In this document: positions 1 to 9,467 of the stretch, one piece after another
How the letters are laid out: each line of letters starts with the position of its first letter
Numbering within the stretch: position 1 is the stretch's first letter
Notes under the pieces: generated by a model
What the model was told of the DNA's origin: nothing
Databases searched by the model: none
Seen by the model: only the letters and a program-made list of their open reading frames with translations
Program-made: the position numbers and the translations under genes
Source: an uncultured Candidatus Nitrosopumilus sp.
Lineage (GTDB): Archaea; Thermoproteota; Nitrososphaeria; Nitrososphaerales; Nitrosopumilaceae
Reading direction: 5' to 3'
DNA: 64,000 bases
NCBI GenBank assembly: GCA_951812645.1
Contig: CATOSM010000002.1
Coordinates: forward strand, 98,474-162,473

Positions 1-1485
1 TTTTTCTAAAATTGCTCCCATCTCTTGATCTATTTGAGATAAGCCGAGTTGTTTTTCATTAACTTCTTTTTTAAGATTGGCAAATTCTTCTTCATCAAAT
101 CCTTTTGTTTCTATTTCTAACTTTGAAATACCATCAAAAATTATTTTTGCGTGTGAATCTATTGTTGCTATTTCTTCTAAATTTCCATTTACTGTTGATG
201 GCAATTTTTCTTTTTTAATTTCTGTGTTTTTTTGAATTTCAGTTAATTCTTCCTTACTCTTAATTGAATAAGCTCTCAATGTTGTTTCTGCATCTCGTGA
301 TCTCTGTAATTTTTCAGAAAACTCTTTTCTTTTTTGTTCATACGTTTCTCTTTCTTTTTCTTTTGATGTAATTTGATTTTGTAATTCTAAAATCTCTTGT
401 CGTATGTGTTCTTCTTGAAATAATGGATTTAGTTTATCCACATTTGAATCACAAACTGGACATTTGTTGTCTTTTAATTGTAATTTGGATGCAAGTGATA
501 ATTTCTCTTTTAATGATGTTGTCTGATTTGTATTTTCTTGGATTTTCGTTACTGTGTCATTAATTGCCTCTTCTACTTTTTTCATTTTTGATTCTAAATC
601 CTCTCTTAATGATGCATCTTCAAAACATCCTTCACAGTCACGAATTTTACGCTCATTTTCTTTTATCTCCTCTTGAATTTCTGAGATTGCTTCTCTTGCG
701 TATGTTTGTAGTTCTTTTTTTCTTGATTCTAATTGATTAATTTTATCAATTTTTGGTGTTTCTATTTCTATTTTTTTCCTTAATTCTTCAACTTCTTTTT
801 GTAATGACGTTTGTATGGTTTGCAATTCATCTCTTCGCGGTTTTGATTCTGTAATTTCATTTTGATATTTTTCTAAATCTCTGGATAAAATTTCAATATG
901 TGTGTCATCATATCCTAGATCATCTCTAATTTTTTCACGGAATTCCTTGTTTACCGTTTTCATTGCTTCTGATGCTATGTCTAACTTGTCAATTCCAATT
1001 ATCGCATTAAGTAATTCTTTGAATTCCTTAGGTTTTGCATCAATTATTGCATTTAATTGTCCTTGTTGTACAATAGATGCGATTTTCAATTTTTCAAAAT
1101 CTAATCCGATTACTTTTTCAACTTCATGACTCATTGATTCTCCAAATTGCTTTCTTTCTCCTGCAGCAATTTCTATCCGATCATTTTCAACTACTTCGGC
1201 AAATTTTGCCGCAAGCGTTCCTTTACTGTCTATTTTTCTTACTGCTTCAAACTGTTTGCCATTAATTGCAAAATTTATTTTTGAAAATCCTTGATTTGAT
1301 CCTCGTTTAATCAACCCTCTGTTTGATTTTCTTGTATGTTGACCAAATAATGCAAATGTTATTGCATCAATAATACTTGATTTTCCTGCACCGTTTTCCC
1401 CTACAAATACTGTGACCCCATCTTCAAATTCTAATTTTGTATTTGTATGAGCTAAAAAGTCTCCTAATTCAATAGATGTGATCAT
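1..1485 (-). CDS. rad50: Rad50 SMC-type ATPase, N-terminal part (gene runs off the window)
   Basis: ATPase of the Mre11-Rad50 complex, which tethers and processes DNA double-strand breaks. The visible 495 residues start at ATG 1485 with the SMC head: the Walker A region reads FVGENGAGKSS, followed by the conserved VQQGQ Q-loop. A long, charged, Lys/Glu-rich coiled coil follows. A CPVC zinc hook lies at residues 342-345 (bases 451-462), where the coil turns back; the returning coil and the C-terminal head lie outside the window. A second CxxC, CEGC at residues 284-287, sits before the hook. The ATG overlaps the mre11 stop as ATGA, so translation is probably coupled. Last gene of the nurA-herA-mre11-rad50 operon. 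Confidence 0.95.
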   Translation of the reverse strand, partial: MITSIELGDFLAHTNTKLEFEDGVTVFVGENGAGKSSIIDAITFALFGQHTRKSNRGLIKRGSNQGFSKINFAINGKQFEAVRKIDSKGTLAAKFAEVVENDRIEIAAGERKQFGESMSHEVEKVIGLDFEKLKIASIVQQGQLNAIIDAKPKEFKELLNAIIGIDKLDIASEAMKTVNKEFREKIRDDLGYDDTHIEILSRDLEKYQNEITESKPRRDELQTIQTSLQKEVEELRKKIEIETPKIDKINQLESRKKELQTYAREAISEIQEEIKENERKIRDCEGCFEDASLREDLESKMKKVEEAINDTVTKIQENTNQTTSLKEKLSLASKLQLKDNKCPVCDSNVDKLNPLFQEEHIRQEILELQNQITSKEKERETYEQKRKEFSEKLQRSRDAETTLRAYSIKSKEELTEIQKNTEIKKEKLPSTVNGNLEEIATIDSHAKIIFDGISKLEIETKGFDEEEFANLKKEVNEKQLGLSQIDQEMGAILEK

Positions 1486-2624
1486 GTATTTTTCTCCTTT
1501 TTGAATTTTTCAAAGTTTTCAAAAATTATCTGAGTTGCTTCTTTAATTTCTCCTGATGCTAAAACCGGAAGTAACTCTTTAATTGCAAATTTTGCTGATT
1601 GCTCTGAACCTAGGGCATCAATTGACAGTTTGTACATTTCATCATCTATCACATTTGGTCTGTCTAGGAATACTGATGAATTTGAAACCTGTTTTGTACT
1701 GATTCTCCAAAAACATCTCAAAACCAGTGAATTCAGTCTTGCAATTTGGGCCTGTATGTGGTCTGGTTCTATATTCTCACCTTGAATTTTTATTTCTACT
1801 ATGGGCTGTTTTTTGTAGTCTGTTATTTTTCCAGCAATCTCATCAATTGTTTTTGACAATTCTTGATATTCTGTTTTAAATGAAATTTGAGGCCTAGCAT
1901 CCAACTCAATCCAATTTGGTATTGCTTCTTTTCCTGAAATGTCTACCTCGAAAAATCCTTTTTGTGTTTCTTTAATTCCTTCACTGTTTGTTAGCTCTAT
2001 TGATCCTGGATATGCAATTGGACCACCAAGATGATTAAATCGTTTCACATCTTTATCATGAAGATGTCCCATTGCATAATATGTGAAATTCTTTGGCAAG
2101 TCAGTTGATTGTATCTCTCCTGCAAATTTGTTAAACTCTGTAATTCCCTGATGTAAAATTAAAATTTTATGTCCTGAATGATTTTGAACATCTTTATCTG
2201 TTGCTGCAAATTTTTCCTCATATTGCGGAATTTCTGCTTTTCTAATTTTATCGAATCCTGCTAACATCACTCCCTTGTACTCTATTGGATTTCCTTGACC
2301 TATATACTTTGAAAATCCTAAATTATGATATACATATGGTATTGGCGTTGTCCTAATTCTACTAATATCATGTTCTCCTAAAATAAAAAACGAATCAATA
2401 TTATTTTGTTTTAATCTCTTTAACCCATTGGCCATCTGAATAATTGCAGTTCCATTTGGATTTGGAACATGAAAAATATCTCCTGCAAAAATTACGAAAT
2501 CTACATGATCTTTTATCGATGTATCAATTGATTGATTAAACACATCATAGACATCTTGTGCTCTTTCTTCTGAACCGTATTGAACTAGCCCCAAATGCGT
2601 GTCTGAAATATGTGAAAATAACAT
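1482..2624 (-). CDS. mre11: Mre11 nuclease
   Basis: Metallophosphoesterase subunit of Mre11-Rad50; a Mn-dependent exo/endonuclease in DNA end resection. The 380 residues contain the expected motifs: DTHLG at residues 8-12, GDIFH, GEHD in place of the more usual GNHD, an HQG motif and GHLH, which together form the two-metal site. The C-terminal part should carry the capping and Rad50-binding regions. Its ATG shares one base with the herA stop, and its own stop overlaps the rad50 ATG by four bases. Length is close to other archaeal Mre11 proteins. Confidence 0.95.
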   Translation of the reverse strand: MLFSHISDTHLGLVQYGSEERAQDVYDVFNQSIDTSIKDHVDFVIFAGDIFHVPNPNGTAIIQMANGLKRLKQNNIDSFFILGEHDISRIRTTPIPYVYHNLGFSKYIGQGNPIEYKGVMLAGFDKIRKAEIPQYEEKFAATDKDVQNHSGHKILILHQGITEFNKFAGEIQSTDLPKNFTYYAMGHLHDKDVKRFNHLGGPIAYPGSIELTNSEGIKETQKGFFEVDISGKEAIPNWIELDARPQISFKTEYQELSKTIDEIAGKITDYKKQPIVEIKIQGENIEPDHIQAQIARLNSLVLRCFWRISTKQVSNSSVFLDRPNVIDDEMYKLSIDALGSEQSAKFAIKELLPVLASGEIKEATQIIFENFEKFKKEKNT

Positions 2625-4156
2625 TAGTCTAATAACAAATCTTTCTGTACTAATCCTTGTGTTGACTCTACTGCAATTTCTTTCATTTTATCGGCTTTTG
2701 CCCATGCATTAACTGCACTTTGATCCCCTCCCATGATTTTTTCTTTGACTTCCTCAACATGTACCAATGAAGGAAGATTTGTCCACTGTCCTACTAGAAC
2801 TGCATCTCCCACGTTCAGTGATGTCAGTTGAGCAATTAATTCACGACTGGTAGACTCTGTAGCTGAGGCCATTTGTCTTTGATCGTCTTCTTGTATTATC
2901 TTCATAATTGCAAATGAACCCATCTGGCTGAGTACGTTGAGGTCTACACTGCGTGGTCTTTGTGATACTATTCCTAACCCTAATCCAAATTTACGACCTT
3001 CTCTTGCAATTTTTGCGGCCCAATATTTTGCACTAGTGTCATGATTTTTTGGAATAAACACATGGGCTTCTTCAATGATTACAAATATTGGGGAATTAAA
3101 TCTGAAATTTCTCTCTTTCTTTGTTTTTCCATGTCGTGCAATACTTGCATCTTTTCTATCTTTGAGTAGTTGTTGTAAATAAAATGCAACTGCAACATTT
3201 GCTTGTTTTTCTGATAATTCTGATATGTTTAAGATGTTTGTTCTACCTTCTTTAATGAAACTAATTGGATCTCCCATATCTGGATCTAAAATATCCTCAA
3301 ATCTTCTTTGTGCTTCCTCTACTATGTCTTGGATTCTGTATGCCGATGTTCTAATCTCTTTTAGTCTTTTATCTTCTGAATTTACAATAAAATCTATTTC
3401 ACTTTCTAATTTGCTCCAAAATTCTTTTGATTCTTTTACGTGTTTTGTAAACGCCATCCTTAAAACACGTTGTTGTACATTTGCACCATCTCTAATTTCC
3501 AATACTTCTGAGAGTTGATCTGCATCTAACAATCTGGGATTTATTTTTGCATCAATTACATTAATTCGTGGAATGTTCAAACTTGTGTAGTCATTGTGAT
3601 AATCAAAAATTATCACAGTGCCTTTTAATTTTGAGATTTGTTTTGTAACCAATGATACTAAGTTACTTTTACCCATTCCCGTCATTGCTAAAATTCCTAA
3701 ATGTCTTGAAACTATTTTGTCTAAATTCACTTTGGCATCAATGGATTTGTTTCGTAACAGGTTTCCTATGTTCACCCATCCTTCTTTTTTTGGACTGAAA
3801 ATTTCTTCCAAATCCTCCTTACTTGGTAATGTGATTTCTGTTCCTGGAATTGGTGGAATTGCAGGTATGATTGATTGACCTTTTCTTAAATTTGCTAAAA
3901 ATCCTAAAATCCCAACATTTACTGTGAATGTTTTGTCTCTCTTGTTTAATTCTGCAATTTCTGTGCTTTCTGATGCCTCATCAAAATTTTTAACATCTGT
4001 AAATGCAGCACTTGATACTGAGGATCTTTCTACCAGTCCTAGTATTTCTCCTTCATCTGAACCAATTTTGATATATTCTCCTACTGATAATGCTCTTGAT
4101 GTTATTGCTGTCACAAATGTTGGTTTTGATTCGCCTATCACAAAACCTAAACTCAA
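2624..4156 (-). CDS. herA: HerA bipolar DNA helicase/translocase
   Basis: Hexameric FtsK/HerA-family DNA-pumping ATPase that works with NurA to generate 3' overhangs during recombination. The N-terminal HAS-barrel region is followed by Walker A at about residues 158-165 (MTGMGKSN), a Walker B region reading FVIIEEAHVF and an arginine-rich segment (AREGRKFG) near the ATPase interface. 510 residues, normal for the family. The start overlaps the nurA stop by four bases and the stop overlaps mre11 by one, so the four genes are probably one transcript. Confidence 0.94.
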   Translation of the reverse strand: MSLGFVIGESKPTFVTAITSRALSVGEYIKIGSDEGEILGLVERSSVSSAAFTDVKNFDEASESTEIAELNKRDKTFTVNVGILGFLANLRKGQSIIPAIPPIPGTEITLPSKEDLEEIFSPKKEGWVNIGNLLRNKSIDAKVNLDKIVSRHLGILAMTGMGKSNLVSLVTKQISKLKGTVIIFDYHNDYTSLNIPRINVIDAKINPRLLDADQLSEVLEIRDGANVQQRVLRMAFTKHVKESKEFWSKLESEIDFIVNSEDKRLKEIRTSAYRIQDIVEEAQRRFEDILDPDMGDPISFIKEGRTNILNISELSEKQANVAVAFYLQQLLKDRKDASIARHGKTKKERNFRFNSPIFVIIEEAHVFIPKNHDTSAKYWAAKIAREGRKFGLGLGIVSQRPRSVDLNVLSQMGSFAIMKIIQEDDQRQMASATESTSRELIAQLTSLNVGDAVLVGQWTNLPSLVHVEEVKEKIMGGDQSAVNAWAKADKMKEIAVESTQGLVQKDLLLD

Positions 4157-4989
4157 CCTAATACCTCCCGTGATCCAATTTCATTGCTTAATCCTAACAA
4201 ACTAACCATCTTTGTAAGTTCTTTATCAGATATTTTACAGTTATTATGTGCAAGCTTTAGTGCATATGGATATCCGCCTACACTGGTTTTGTATAATTTA
4301 TTCATAGTTGATTTGATCTTTGATTCATCGTGATCTCCCCCCAAAAATTCTAATTTAATTATTGGAGTTGAACTACTCAGTCTTACAAATGACGATGAGA
4401 TTATTTTATCTGAACCATATTTTTTTTCTACAAAAATTCTACTAAATCCTGGATCGGTTGTAACATGATTATAATAAAAAATATCTCCTGCAAGTGATCC
4501 TAAATTTTCAAATTGTTTTTTTGTATTTGATGTCTTTGCAATGAATACAACATTGTTCTTCTTTTTCATTATTCTAACAATTGTTGATCCTAAACCTGCT
4601 TGTCTTGTCATCAGTTGAGAATGTAAAGAACCATCCATCAATACCATGTCTACTTCATCCACTGTTTTTTCACAAGCTTCTATCTCCATTTTACTTGCAG
4701 CACTTGAAATATCATCAGCAGCACCAAGTCCTGATTTATGCAAATCTACTAGAATTTCTCCATCTGATTTTATTGATACTGCTGTAGTTGCCCATAACTC
4801 AATTCCTTGAAATTTGGTGTTGTTGAAACTACTGTCTATTCCTGCTATGACTACTTCCTCTTTTGAAGGCGTAAATTCAATCCAATTATCACGTGCCTTT
4901 TGTAAAATCTGCTCAAATTTTGGCCCTTTTAGGATTGAGAGCATTTTGTCTCTGTTGATGATTGCATCTTTGTAAACTGTATTGAGCAC
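4153..4989 (-). CDS. nurA: NurA 5'-3' nuclease
   Basis: RNase H-like fold nuclease that partners HerA and degrades the 5' strand at DNA ends. The first acidic motif, AGIDSSFN, lies near residue 50 and a second, VLMDGSLHS, near residue 140; both match the metal-binding aspartates of the family. 278 residues. It is the promoter-proximal gene of the four-gene repair operon; the next gene upstream (5060-6040) is on the same strand, about 70 bases away. Confidence 0.88.
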   Translation of the reverse strand: MLNTVYKDAIINRDKMLSILKGPKFEQILQKARDNWIEFTPSKEEVVIAGIDSSFNNTKFQGIELWATTAVSIKSDGEILVDLHKSGLGAADDISSAASKMEIEACEKTVDEVDMVLMDGSLHSQLMTRQAGLGSTIVRIMKKKNNVVFIAKTSNTKKQFENLGSLAGDIFYYNHVTTDPGFSRIFVEKKYGSDKIISSSFVRLSSSTPIIKLEFLGGDHDESKIKSTMNKLYKTSVGGYPYALKLAHNNCKISDKELTKMVSLLGLSNEIGSREVLG

Positions 4990-5059
4990 ACTAATACTTT
5001 GTAGGTTTGAATAAAATCTTTAGGTTATGCTGAATCTTGACAAAACTGATCCACTATCT

Positions 5060-6040
5060 CTATCCTATTCTTCCTTTTAGGATTATTTTCTCATTTGTAT
5101 TTGATGGGGTAGATTTATCCACATATCTTATTTCATACTCATCACCAATATGGATTGTCTTTCCGTCTAGTTGCCGTGGAATTTTAATTTGAACTTCAAA
5201 GGTGTTTGAATTTGGTCCTGTTTCTATAAGGTATGCCGAATTTGCACCAAACTTTGGATTTGCCAATGTTGTCCTAATTCCACCATCCCCTCTGTATTCT
5301 AATTCGCCTAGTGGAATTTTATCTTCATCTTTTGAGTCTCTGTTTGCGTCTGGTTCATAAATTCTGACAGTGAATTCATGACCTATCCTTGAGCCCCCTC
5401 CCAACGTTTGTACTTGTGCAAATGTTTTAGTTAACGGCACTGATTTTACCATGACTCTTTCTTCTCCTGAATGATCCGACCCGTCTAAATATTTTATTAA
5501 AACAATATCTTCCTGACTTGGTGGTTTTCCGTTAATTGTTTCTGGCAGTTCTAGTTTGATGTAAAACTTTCCTGTGTTGGGTCCTGTTTCTATCATGTTT
5601 TCTGGACCTGCAATTGGAACTCCGTTTATCGTAAATTCAAATAATCCTGCTGTCGGAATCACCTCTACTCCGCCATGTGCAGTGTTCAAATCATGATCTG
5701 TTATGTAAAAATTTACAATTGACATACTTGATGCTGGAACTGTTTCAATTTCTTCTGTTGATGCTGGAACTGTCTTATCGATTTTATTTGCATCTGTAAA
5801 TTTTATTGGTATTGTCAGCAGTCCTAGCTTTTGCATCTTTTCTGCTGTCTGTGGCTTTACGCAGGCAGGAAATCCATTATTCCGAATAACCAATTCCAGC
5901 CCTTCATTACAAAGAATATTTTCAATTGGTACTCCCTGCTTCATCTGCTGTCTTGGAGATATCGCATATGCCTCAGATGGAATAATCGTTGAGACGGATA
6001 ACAGAAATACCGTGCCTATGATCATCTTATCAAAATCCAA
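5060..6040 (-). CDS. Secreted protein with two Ig-like repeats, thaumarchaeal type
   Basis: 326-residue exported protein of unknown function. The N-terminus is a hydrophobic signal segment (IIGTVFLLSVSTII) followed by a short Cys-containing module (ILCNEGLELVIRNNG, then PACVKP) often found at the N-terminus of thaumarchaeal exported proteins. The rest shows two related repeats of roughly 100 residues, each containing ETGPN followed by a beta-rich segment and a YxD near the end. This suggests tandem Ig-like domains exposed at the surface or tied to the S-layer. The two cysteines could form a disulfide. The domain assignment is inferred from sequence style. Confidence 0.75.
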   Translation of the reverse strand: MDFDKMIIGTVFLLSVSTIIPSEAYAISPRQQMKQGVPIENILCNEGLELVIRNNGFPACVKPQTAEKMQKLGLLTIPIKFTDANKIDKTVPASTEEIETVPASSMSIVNFYITDHDLNTAHGGVEVIPTAGLFEFTINGVPIAGPENMIETGPNTGKFYIKLELPETINGKPPSQEDIVLIKYLDGSDHSGEERVMVKSVPLTKTFAQVQTLGGGSRIGHEFTVRIYEPDANRDSKDEDKIPLGELEYRGDGGIRTTLANPKFGANSAYLIETGPNSNTFEVQIKIPRQLDGKTIHIGDEYEIRYVDKSTPSNTNEKIILKGRIG

Positions 6041-6157
6041 TATTGCACTAAATCGTGTTCTTTATCTTAAATAGATTTAGCACAAATCATCTGCAATGCT
6101 GTCCCGTTCTTACTCTATAGACTAGAATTAATTAAGAGATGATCTCTTGCTTAATCA

Positions 6158-6976
6158 TTGAAGAAAATCGGTTTGCTAGGTTGTGGCGCTATAGGCACCC
6201 AGATAGCACTTGCAATTGATTCTGGAAAAATACCCTGTTCTTTGACTCATGTTTTTGATAGTTCTAGAGAAAATGCCCTCAAACTAGTTTCACAATTAAA
6301 CAACAAGCCTGAAATTGTTGAAAATTCCCATTTGCTATCTTCTCATCCTGTTAACATTGTTGTAGAGGCTGCCTCACAAAATGCCGTACAAGATGTTGGA
6401 TTGAGTGTTTTACAAAATAAACGTGATTTGATGATTATGAGTGCCGGGGCATTATTGGATGAATCCATCTATGATATTTTATCTGATGCATGCGAACATT
6501 TCAAAAAAACCATTCTTCTTCCCTCTGGCGCAATTGCTGGCTTGGATGGTTTGAAATCTGTAAAAGATGAATTGGAATCACTATCTATCACTACCACCAA
6601 ACATCCAAATTCATTAAAGGGCGCAAAGTTTTTTGAAACTTTTGACATTGATCTAGGTTCAATCAATTCCCCCGCTATGATTTTTGAAGGTACTGCAAAA
6701 GAAGCTGTATCTTTATTCCCTGCCAACATCAACGTTGCAGCACTGCTATCTTTGTCTGGAATTGGCAGTGAAAAAACAGGCGTAAAAATTATTGCAGATT
6801 CTAACACCGATAAAAACACTCATCACATTGTCGCTGAGGGAAAATTTGGAAAGATGACTTTTACAATTGAAAACTATCCTGATGTCAGAAATCCAAAAAC
6901 AAGTAGACTGGCAATCTTGTCTGCAATTGAAACTTTGAGGGGGTATTGTTCAGATGATGTTAAGATTGGCACGTAA
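6158..6976 (+). CDS. nadX: L-aspartate dehydrogenase
   Basis: NAD(P)-dependent oxidation of L-aspartate to iminoaspartate, the first step of de novo NAD synthesis, replacing the FAD enzyme NadB. The Rossmann motif GCGAIGTQIA begins at residue 8. The middle region matches the aspartate dehydrogenase domain (PSGAIAGLDGL; PANINVAALLSL). 272 residues, usual length. The start codon is TTG at 6158, with a TTAATTAA box about 30 bases upstream, consistent with a leaderless transcript. nadA follows 93 bases downstream on the same strand, and nadC is nearby in opposite orientation. Confidence 0.92.
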   Translation: MKKIGLLGCGAIGTQIALAIDSGKIPCSLTHVFDSSRENALKLVSQLNNKPEIVENSHLLSSHPVNIVVEAASQNAVQDVGLSVLQNKRDLMIMSAGALLDESIYDILSDACEHFKKTILLPSGAIAGLDGLKSVKDELESLSITTTKHPNSLKGAKFFETFDIDLGSINSPAMIFEGTAKEAVSLFPANINVAALLSLSGIGSEKTGVKIIADSNTDKNTHHIVAEGKFGKMTFTIENYPDVRNPKTSRLAILSAIETLRGYCSDDVKIGT

Positions 6977-7035
6977 TGTGGCAATAATTGCCACATTTGC
7001 TAGCTTTTCAGAGAATTATAGACCGTTTCCCTCTC

Positions 7036-7043
7036 TTTAAATG
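7036..7043 (+). promoter_or_regulatory. TATA-like box before nadA
   Basis: TTTAAATG lies 34 bases before the nadA ATG. This fits an archaeal TATA box with transcription starting within a few bases of the start codon. It indicates that nadA has its own promoter in addition to any readthrough from nadX. Confidence 0.5.
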
Positions 7044-7069
7044 GACATCTGCAGAAATTTTAATCGTTT

Positions 7070-8026
7070 ATGCTCGTACAACAAGCCTCAGAACTCAAAG
7101 AAGAAATTTTGAGACTCAAAAAAGAAAAGGATGTGGTGATTTTAGCACATAATTATGAAATTCCTGATGTACAGGATGTTGCTGATTTCACTGGTGATTC
7201 TTTAGGCTTGTCCAGACAAGCAGCTACGGTTCCTCAAAAAACAATTCTCTTCTGTGGCGTAAATTTTATGGCTGAAACTGCTGCAATTATTAGTCCTCAA
7301 AAGAGGGTTCTACTTCCCGATCTAGAGGCTGGATGCTCCTTATCTGACTCAATAACTGTGTCTGAACTGAGAAACTGGAAAAAACAACATCCTGATGCTA
7401 TTGCAGTTGGTTATGTCAATACCACTGCAGAAATTAAAGCAGAATTGGATTACTGTTGCACTTCATCTAATGCTGTAAATGTTGTAAAAGCAATCCCTGA
7501 CGATAAAGGAATTTTATTTTTACCTGATATGTTTTTGGGTTCTTATGTTGCAAAAATGACTGGTAGAAAAAACATGCATATTTGGGCAGGAGAGTGCCAC
7601 GTACATGCAGGAATTACTCCTGAAGATGTAACAAAAAAATTGGAATCAATGCATGATGCTGAATTTGTAATCCATCCTGAATGCAGTTGTACTACTCCGA
7701 TGATGTATGATGTTGCAGATGGAAGTTATGGTGACAAAAAAGTGTCCATACTTTCCACTGAAGGGATGCTGAACCACGTCAACAAATCAAAAGCAAAAAA
7801 CTTTGTTGTTGCCACTGAAACTGGGATACTGTATCGTATGCGAAAACAAAATCCTGAAAAAACATTCATTCCTGCATCAGAAAAAGCAGAATGTCAATAC
7901 ATGAAAATGATAACTCTTGAAAAAGTGTATGAAGCATTAGTAGACGAAAAAAATGTCGTCACTGTTCCTAAAGAAATTGCAGATAAAGCTCGTTTAGCAA
8001 TTGATAGGATGCTTGCAATTAGCTAA
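7070..8026 (+). CDS. nadA: Quinolinate synthase
   Basis: [4Fe-4S] enzyme that condenses iminoaspartate with dihydroxyacetone phosphate to quinolinate. 318 residues. The three cluster cysteines expected in the family are visible in FCGVNFMAE, GECHVHAGI and KAECQYMKM. Extra cysteines occur in YCCTSSN and HPECSCTTP. The N-terminal motif LAHNYEIPDVQD and the GDSLGLS segment are also typical. It acts on the product of NadX and feeds NadC, both encoded here. A TPR protein follows 11 bases downstream on the same strand and may be cotranscribed. Confidence 0.95.
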   Translation: MLVQQASELKEEILRLKKEKDVVILAHNYEIPDVQDVADFTGDSLGLSRQAATVPQKTILFCGVNFMAETAAIISPQKRVLLPDLEAGCSLSDSITVSELRNWKKQHPDAIAVGYVNTTAEIKAELDYCCTSSNAVNVVKAIPDDKGILFLPDMFLGSYVAKMTGRKNMHIWAGECHVHAGITPEDVTKKLESMHDAEFVIHPECSCTTPMMYDVADGSYGDKKVSILSTEGMLNHVNKSKAKNFVVATETGILYRMRKQNPEKTFIPASEKAECQYMKMITLEKVYEALVDEKNVVTVPKEIADKARLAIDRMLAIS

Positions 8027-8037
8027 ACTGTTTAATT

Positions 8038-8430
8038 ATGACTGGATTATTTTCAAGAGAGCCTAAAGATCCTCGGCGAAAAAAGAACGTTCAAAAATTA
8101 AAAGAAGTAAAAAAACTTGTAAAGGAAAAAAAATATGCAGAGGCCTTAAAATCAGGCACAGAATACCTGCAAAAAGTCCCTGGTCATCATGATGTCTTGT
8201 TTACTGTGGGCGGAATTTACTATCTTCAAAATAAATACAAAACTGCCATTTCTTATTTTGACAAGGCTCTTGACATTGGGACTTATGATGTTGACGTATT
8301 GTTACTAAAAGCGTATTCTCATCAAAAACTTGGTGAGCCAAAACTTGTTGTCCAATGCTGTGACAAAATCAAAGAGATAGATCCAAAAAACAGGTCTGTT
8401 GCAAAATTATTGGATGAATTGGATTTCTAG
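8038..8430 (+). CDS. Small tetratricopeptide (TPR) repeat protein
   Basis: 130-residue soluble protein with a basic N-terminus (RRKKNVQKLKEVKKLVKEKK) and about three TPR helix pairs: AEALKSGTEYL..., YKTAISYFDKALDIG and KLVVQCCDKIKEIDP. TPR arrays bind protein partners, and no catalytic residues are evident. It starts 11 bases after nadA and its end overlaps the end of nadC on the other strand by four bases. A role with NAD synthesis is suggested only by position. Confidence 0.8.
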   Translation: MTGLFSREPKDPRRKKNVQKLKEVKKLVKEKKYAEALKSGTEYLQKVPGHHDVLFTVGGIYYLQNKYKTAISYFDKALDIGTYDVDVLLLKAYSHQKLGEPKLVVQCCDKIKEIDPKNRSVAKLLDELDF

Positions 8431-9242
8431 ATTTCCAAACTCATGTCAATCCCATTGGCTGAATTTGTAATGCTTCCTACTGAGATAACATCCACTCCCG
8501 TTTGCCCATACTTTGCAATATTTTTGGAATTGATTCCACCGGATGCTTCTAGCATTACATTCTTTCGCAGTTTTTGACGTTTTAACACTTGAACTGTTTT
8601 TTTAATCTGTCCTGGTGTAAAGTTGTCTAACATAATAGTGGTTGCTCCTTCTTTTGCTGCTAGCATTGCATCGGAGGTGTTTTCAACCTCAACCTCAAAT
8701 TTTTTGTATTTTTTCTTTGCTTTTTTGATTAGCGACAACAATGAATCGTCTACTGCTATGTGATTATCCTTAATCATGACCATTTCGTCTAATCTGAGCC
8801 TGTGCTTCTTTCCTCCCCCTATCTCCACTGCCTCCTTGTCGAAATATCTTAGTCCCGGCGCTGTTTTTCTGGTTGCATGCAATTTCACTCTCTTTGGAAT
8901 TTTTTTTACCAGTGCATTTGTTTGAGTTGCAATGCCGCTCATCCTTGTCAATATGTTCAATGCAGTTCTCTCACATGCCAAAATATCCCCTGCATCCCCT
9001 GTTACTGCCATTATACTCTGATTTGGTTTGATTTTGGAGCCGTCTTTTTTCAAAATTCTGACATTACATCCTTTCAGTTTGAAAATCTCTTTGGCATACG
9101 TCACTCCTGCAAGTACGGCTGTTTCTCTAGAAATAACTCTAGCTGAGATTTTTTTCTTTGGTAACAGTTTACTGGTAATATCGCCCTTTCCAACATCTTC
9201 TGCAAGAAATTGCGCTAACTGCCTTTTAGAATTGGGTGTCAA
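8427..9242 (-). CDS. nadC: Nicotinate-nucleotide pyrophosphorylase (quinolinate phosphoribosyltransferase)
   Basis: Converts quinolinate and PRPP to nicotinate mononucleotide, CO2 and PPi, the third step of de novo NAD synthesis. 271 residues. Family motifs are visible: EDVGKGDITS near the N-terminus, ATRKTAPGLRYFDK for substrate binding, GGGKKHRLRLDEMVMIKDNH, and the C-terminal barrel strands VEVENTSDA, TIMLDNF and EASGGI. It is convergent with nadA and the TPR gene, so the pathway genes are clustered but lie in two transcripts. Confidence 0.95.
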   Translation of the reverse strand: MTPNSKRQLAQFLAEDVGKGDITSKLLPKKKISARVISRETAVLAGVTYAKEIFKLKGCNVRILKKDGSKIKPNQSIMAVTGDAGDILACERTALNILTRMSGIATQTNALVKKIPKRVKLHATRKTAPGLRYFDKEAVEIGGGKKHRLRLDEMVMIKDNHIAVDDSLLSLIKKAKKKYKKFEVEVENTSDAMLAAKEGATTIMLDNFTPGQIKKTVQVLKRQKLRKNVMLEASGGINSKNIAKYGQTGVDVISVGSITNSANGIDMSLEI

Positions 9243-9277
9243 TATATTGATGAAATGTTAAAGTGATTTTAAAGATT

Positions 9278-9466
9278 TTATGTTACTTTGATTGCGTATT
9301 TGCCTTTTGTAGTAATGCCTAATGTTTTTGAGATTTCGGAATTCGTTGGGTCTACTACTAGCACAACCCCTGTCCAATCCGGTGTCAAGTCTGATGATTT
9401 GCAATTTGGACATACTTTTAGAGTTGTTACATGTTTACATTTGCGGCATGCCATTTCTCGTGCCAT
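9278..9466 (-). CDS. spt4: Transcription elongation factor Spt4 (RpoE2)
   Basis: Small zinc-binding partner of Spt5 that helps RNA polymerase processivity. From ATG 9466 the protein has 62 residues with the four-cysteine zinc ribbon CRKC...CPNC near the N-terminus, then the conserved TPDWTGVVLVVDPTNSEI segment. The reading frame stays open upstream into rpo7, but ATG 9466 gives the family length and lies one base past the rpo7 stop; ATG 9454 is an alternative. The rpo7-spt4 pair is a conserved archaeal operon. Confidence 0.92.
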   Translation of the reverse strand: MAREMACRKCKHVTTLKVCPNCKSSDLTPDWTGVVLVVDPTNSEISKTLGITTKGKYAIKVT

Positions 9467-9467
9467 T

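Noticed and set aside
1077..1265. Plus-strand ORFs opposite rad50
   Set aside because: Shadow frames of the rad50 coding strand; rad50 is open from 1485 to the window edge with strong family motifs.
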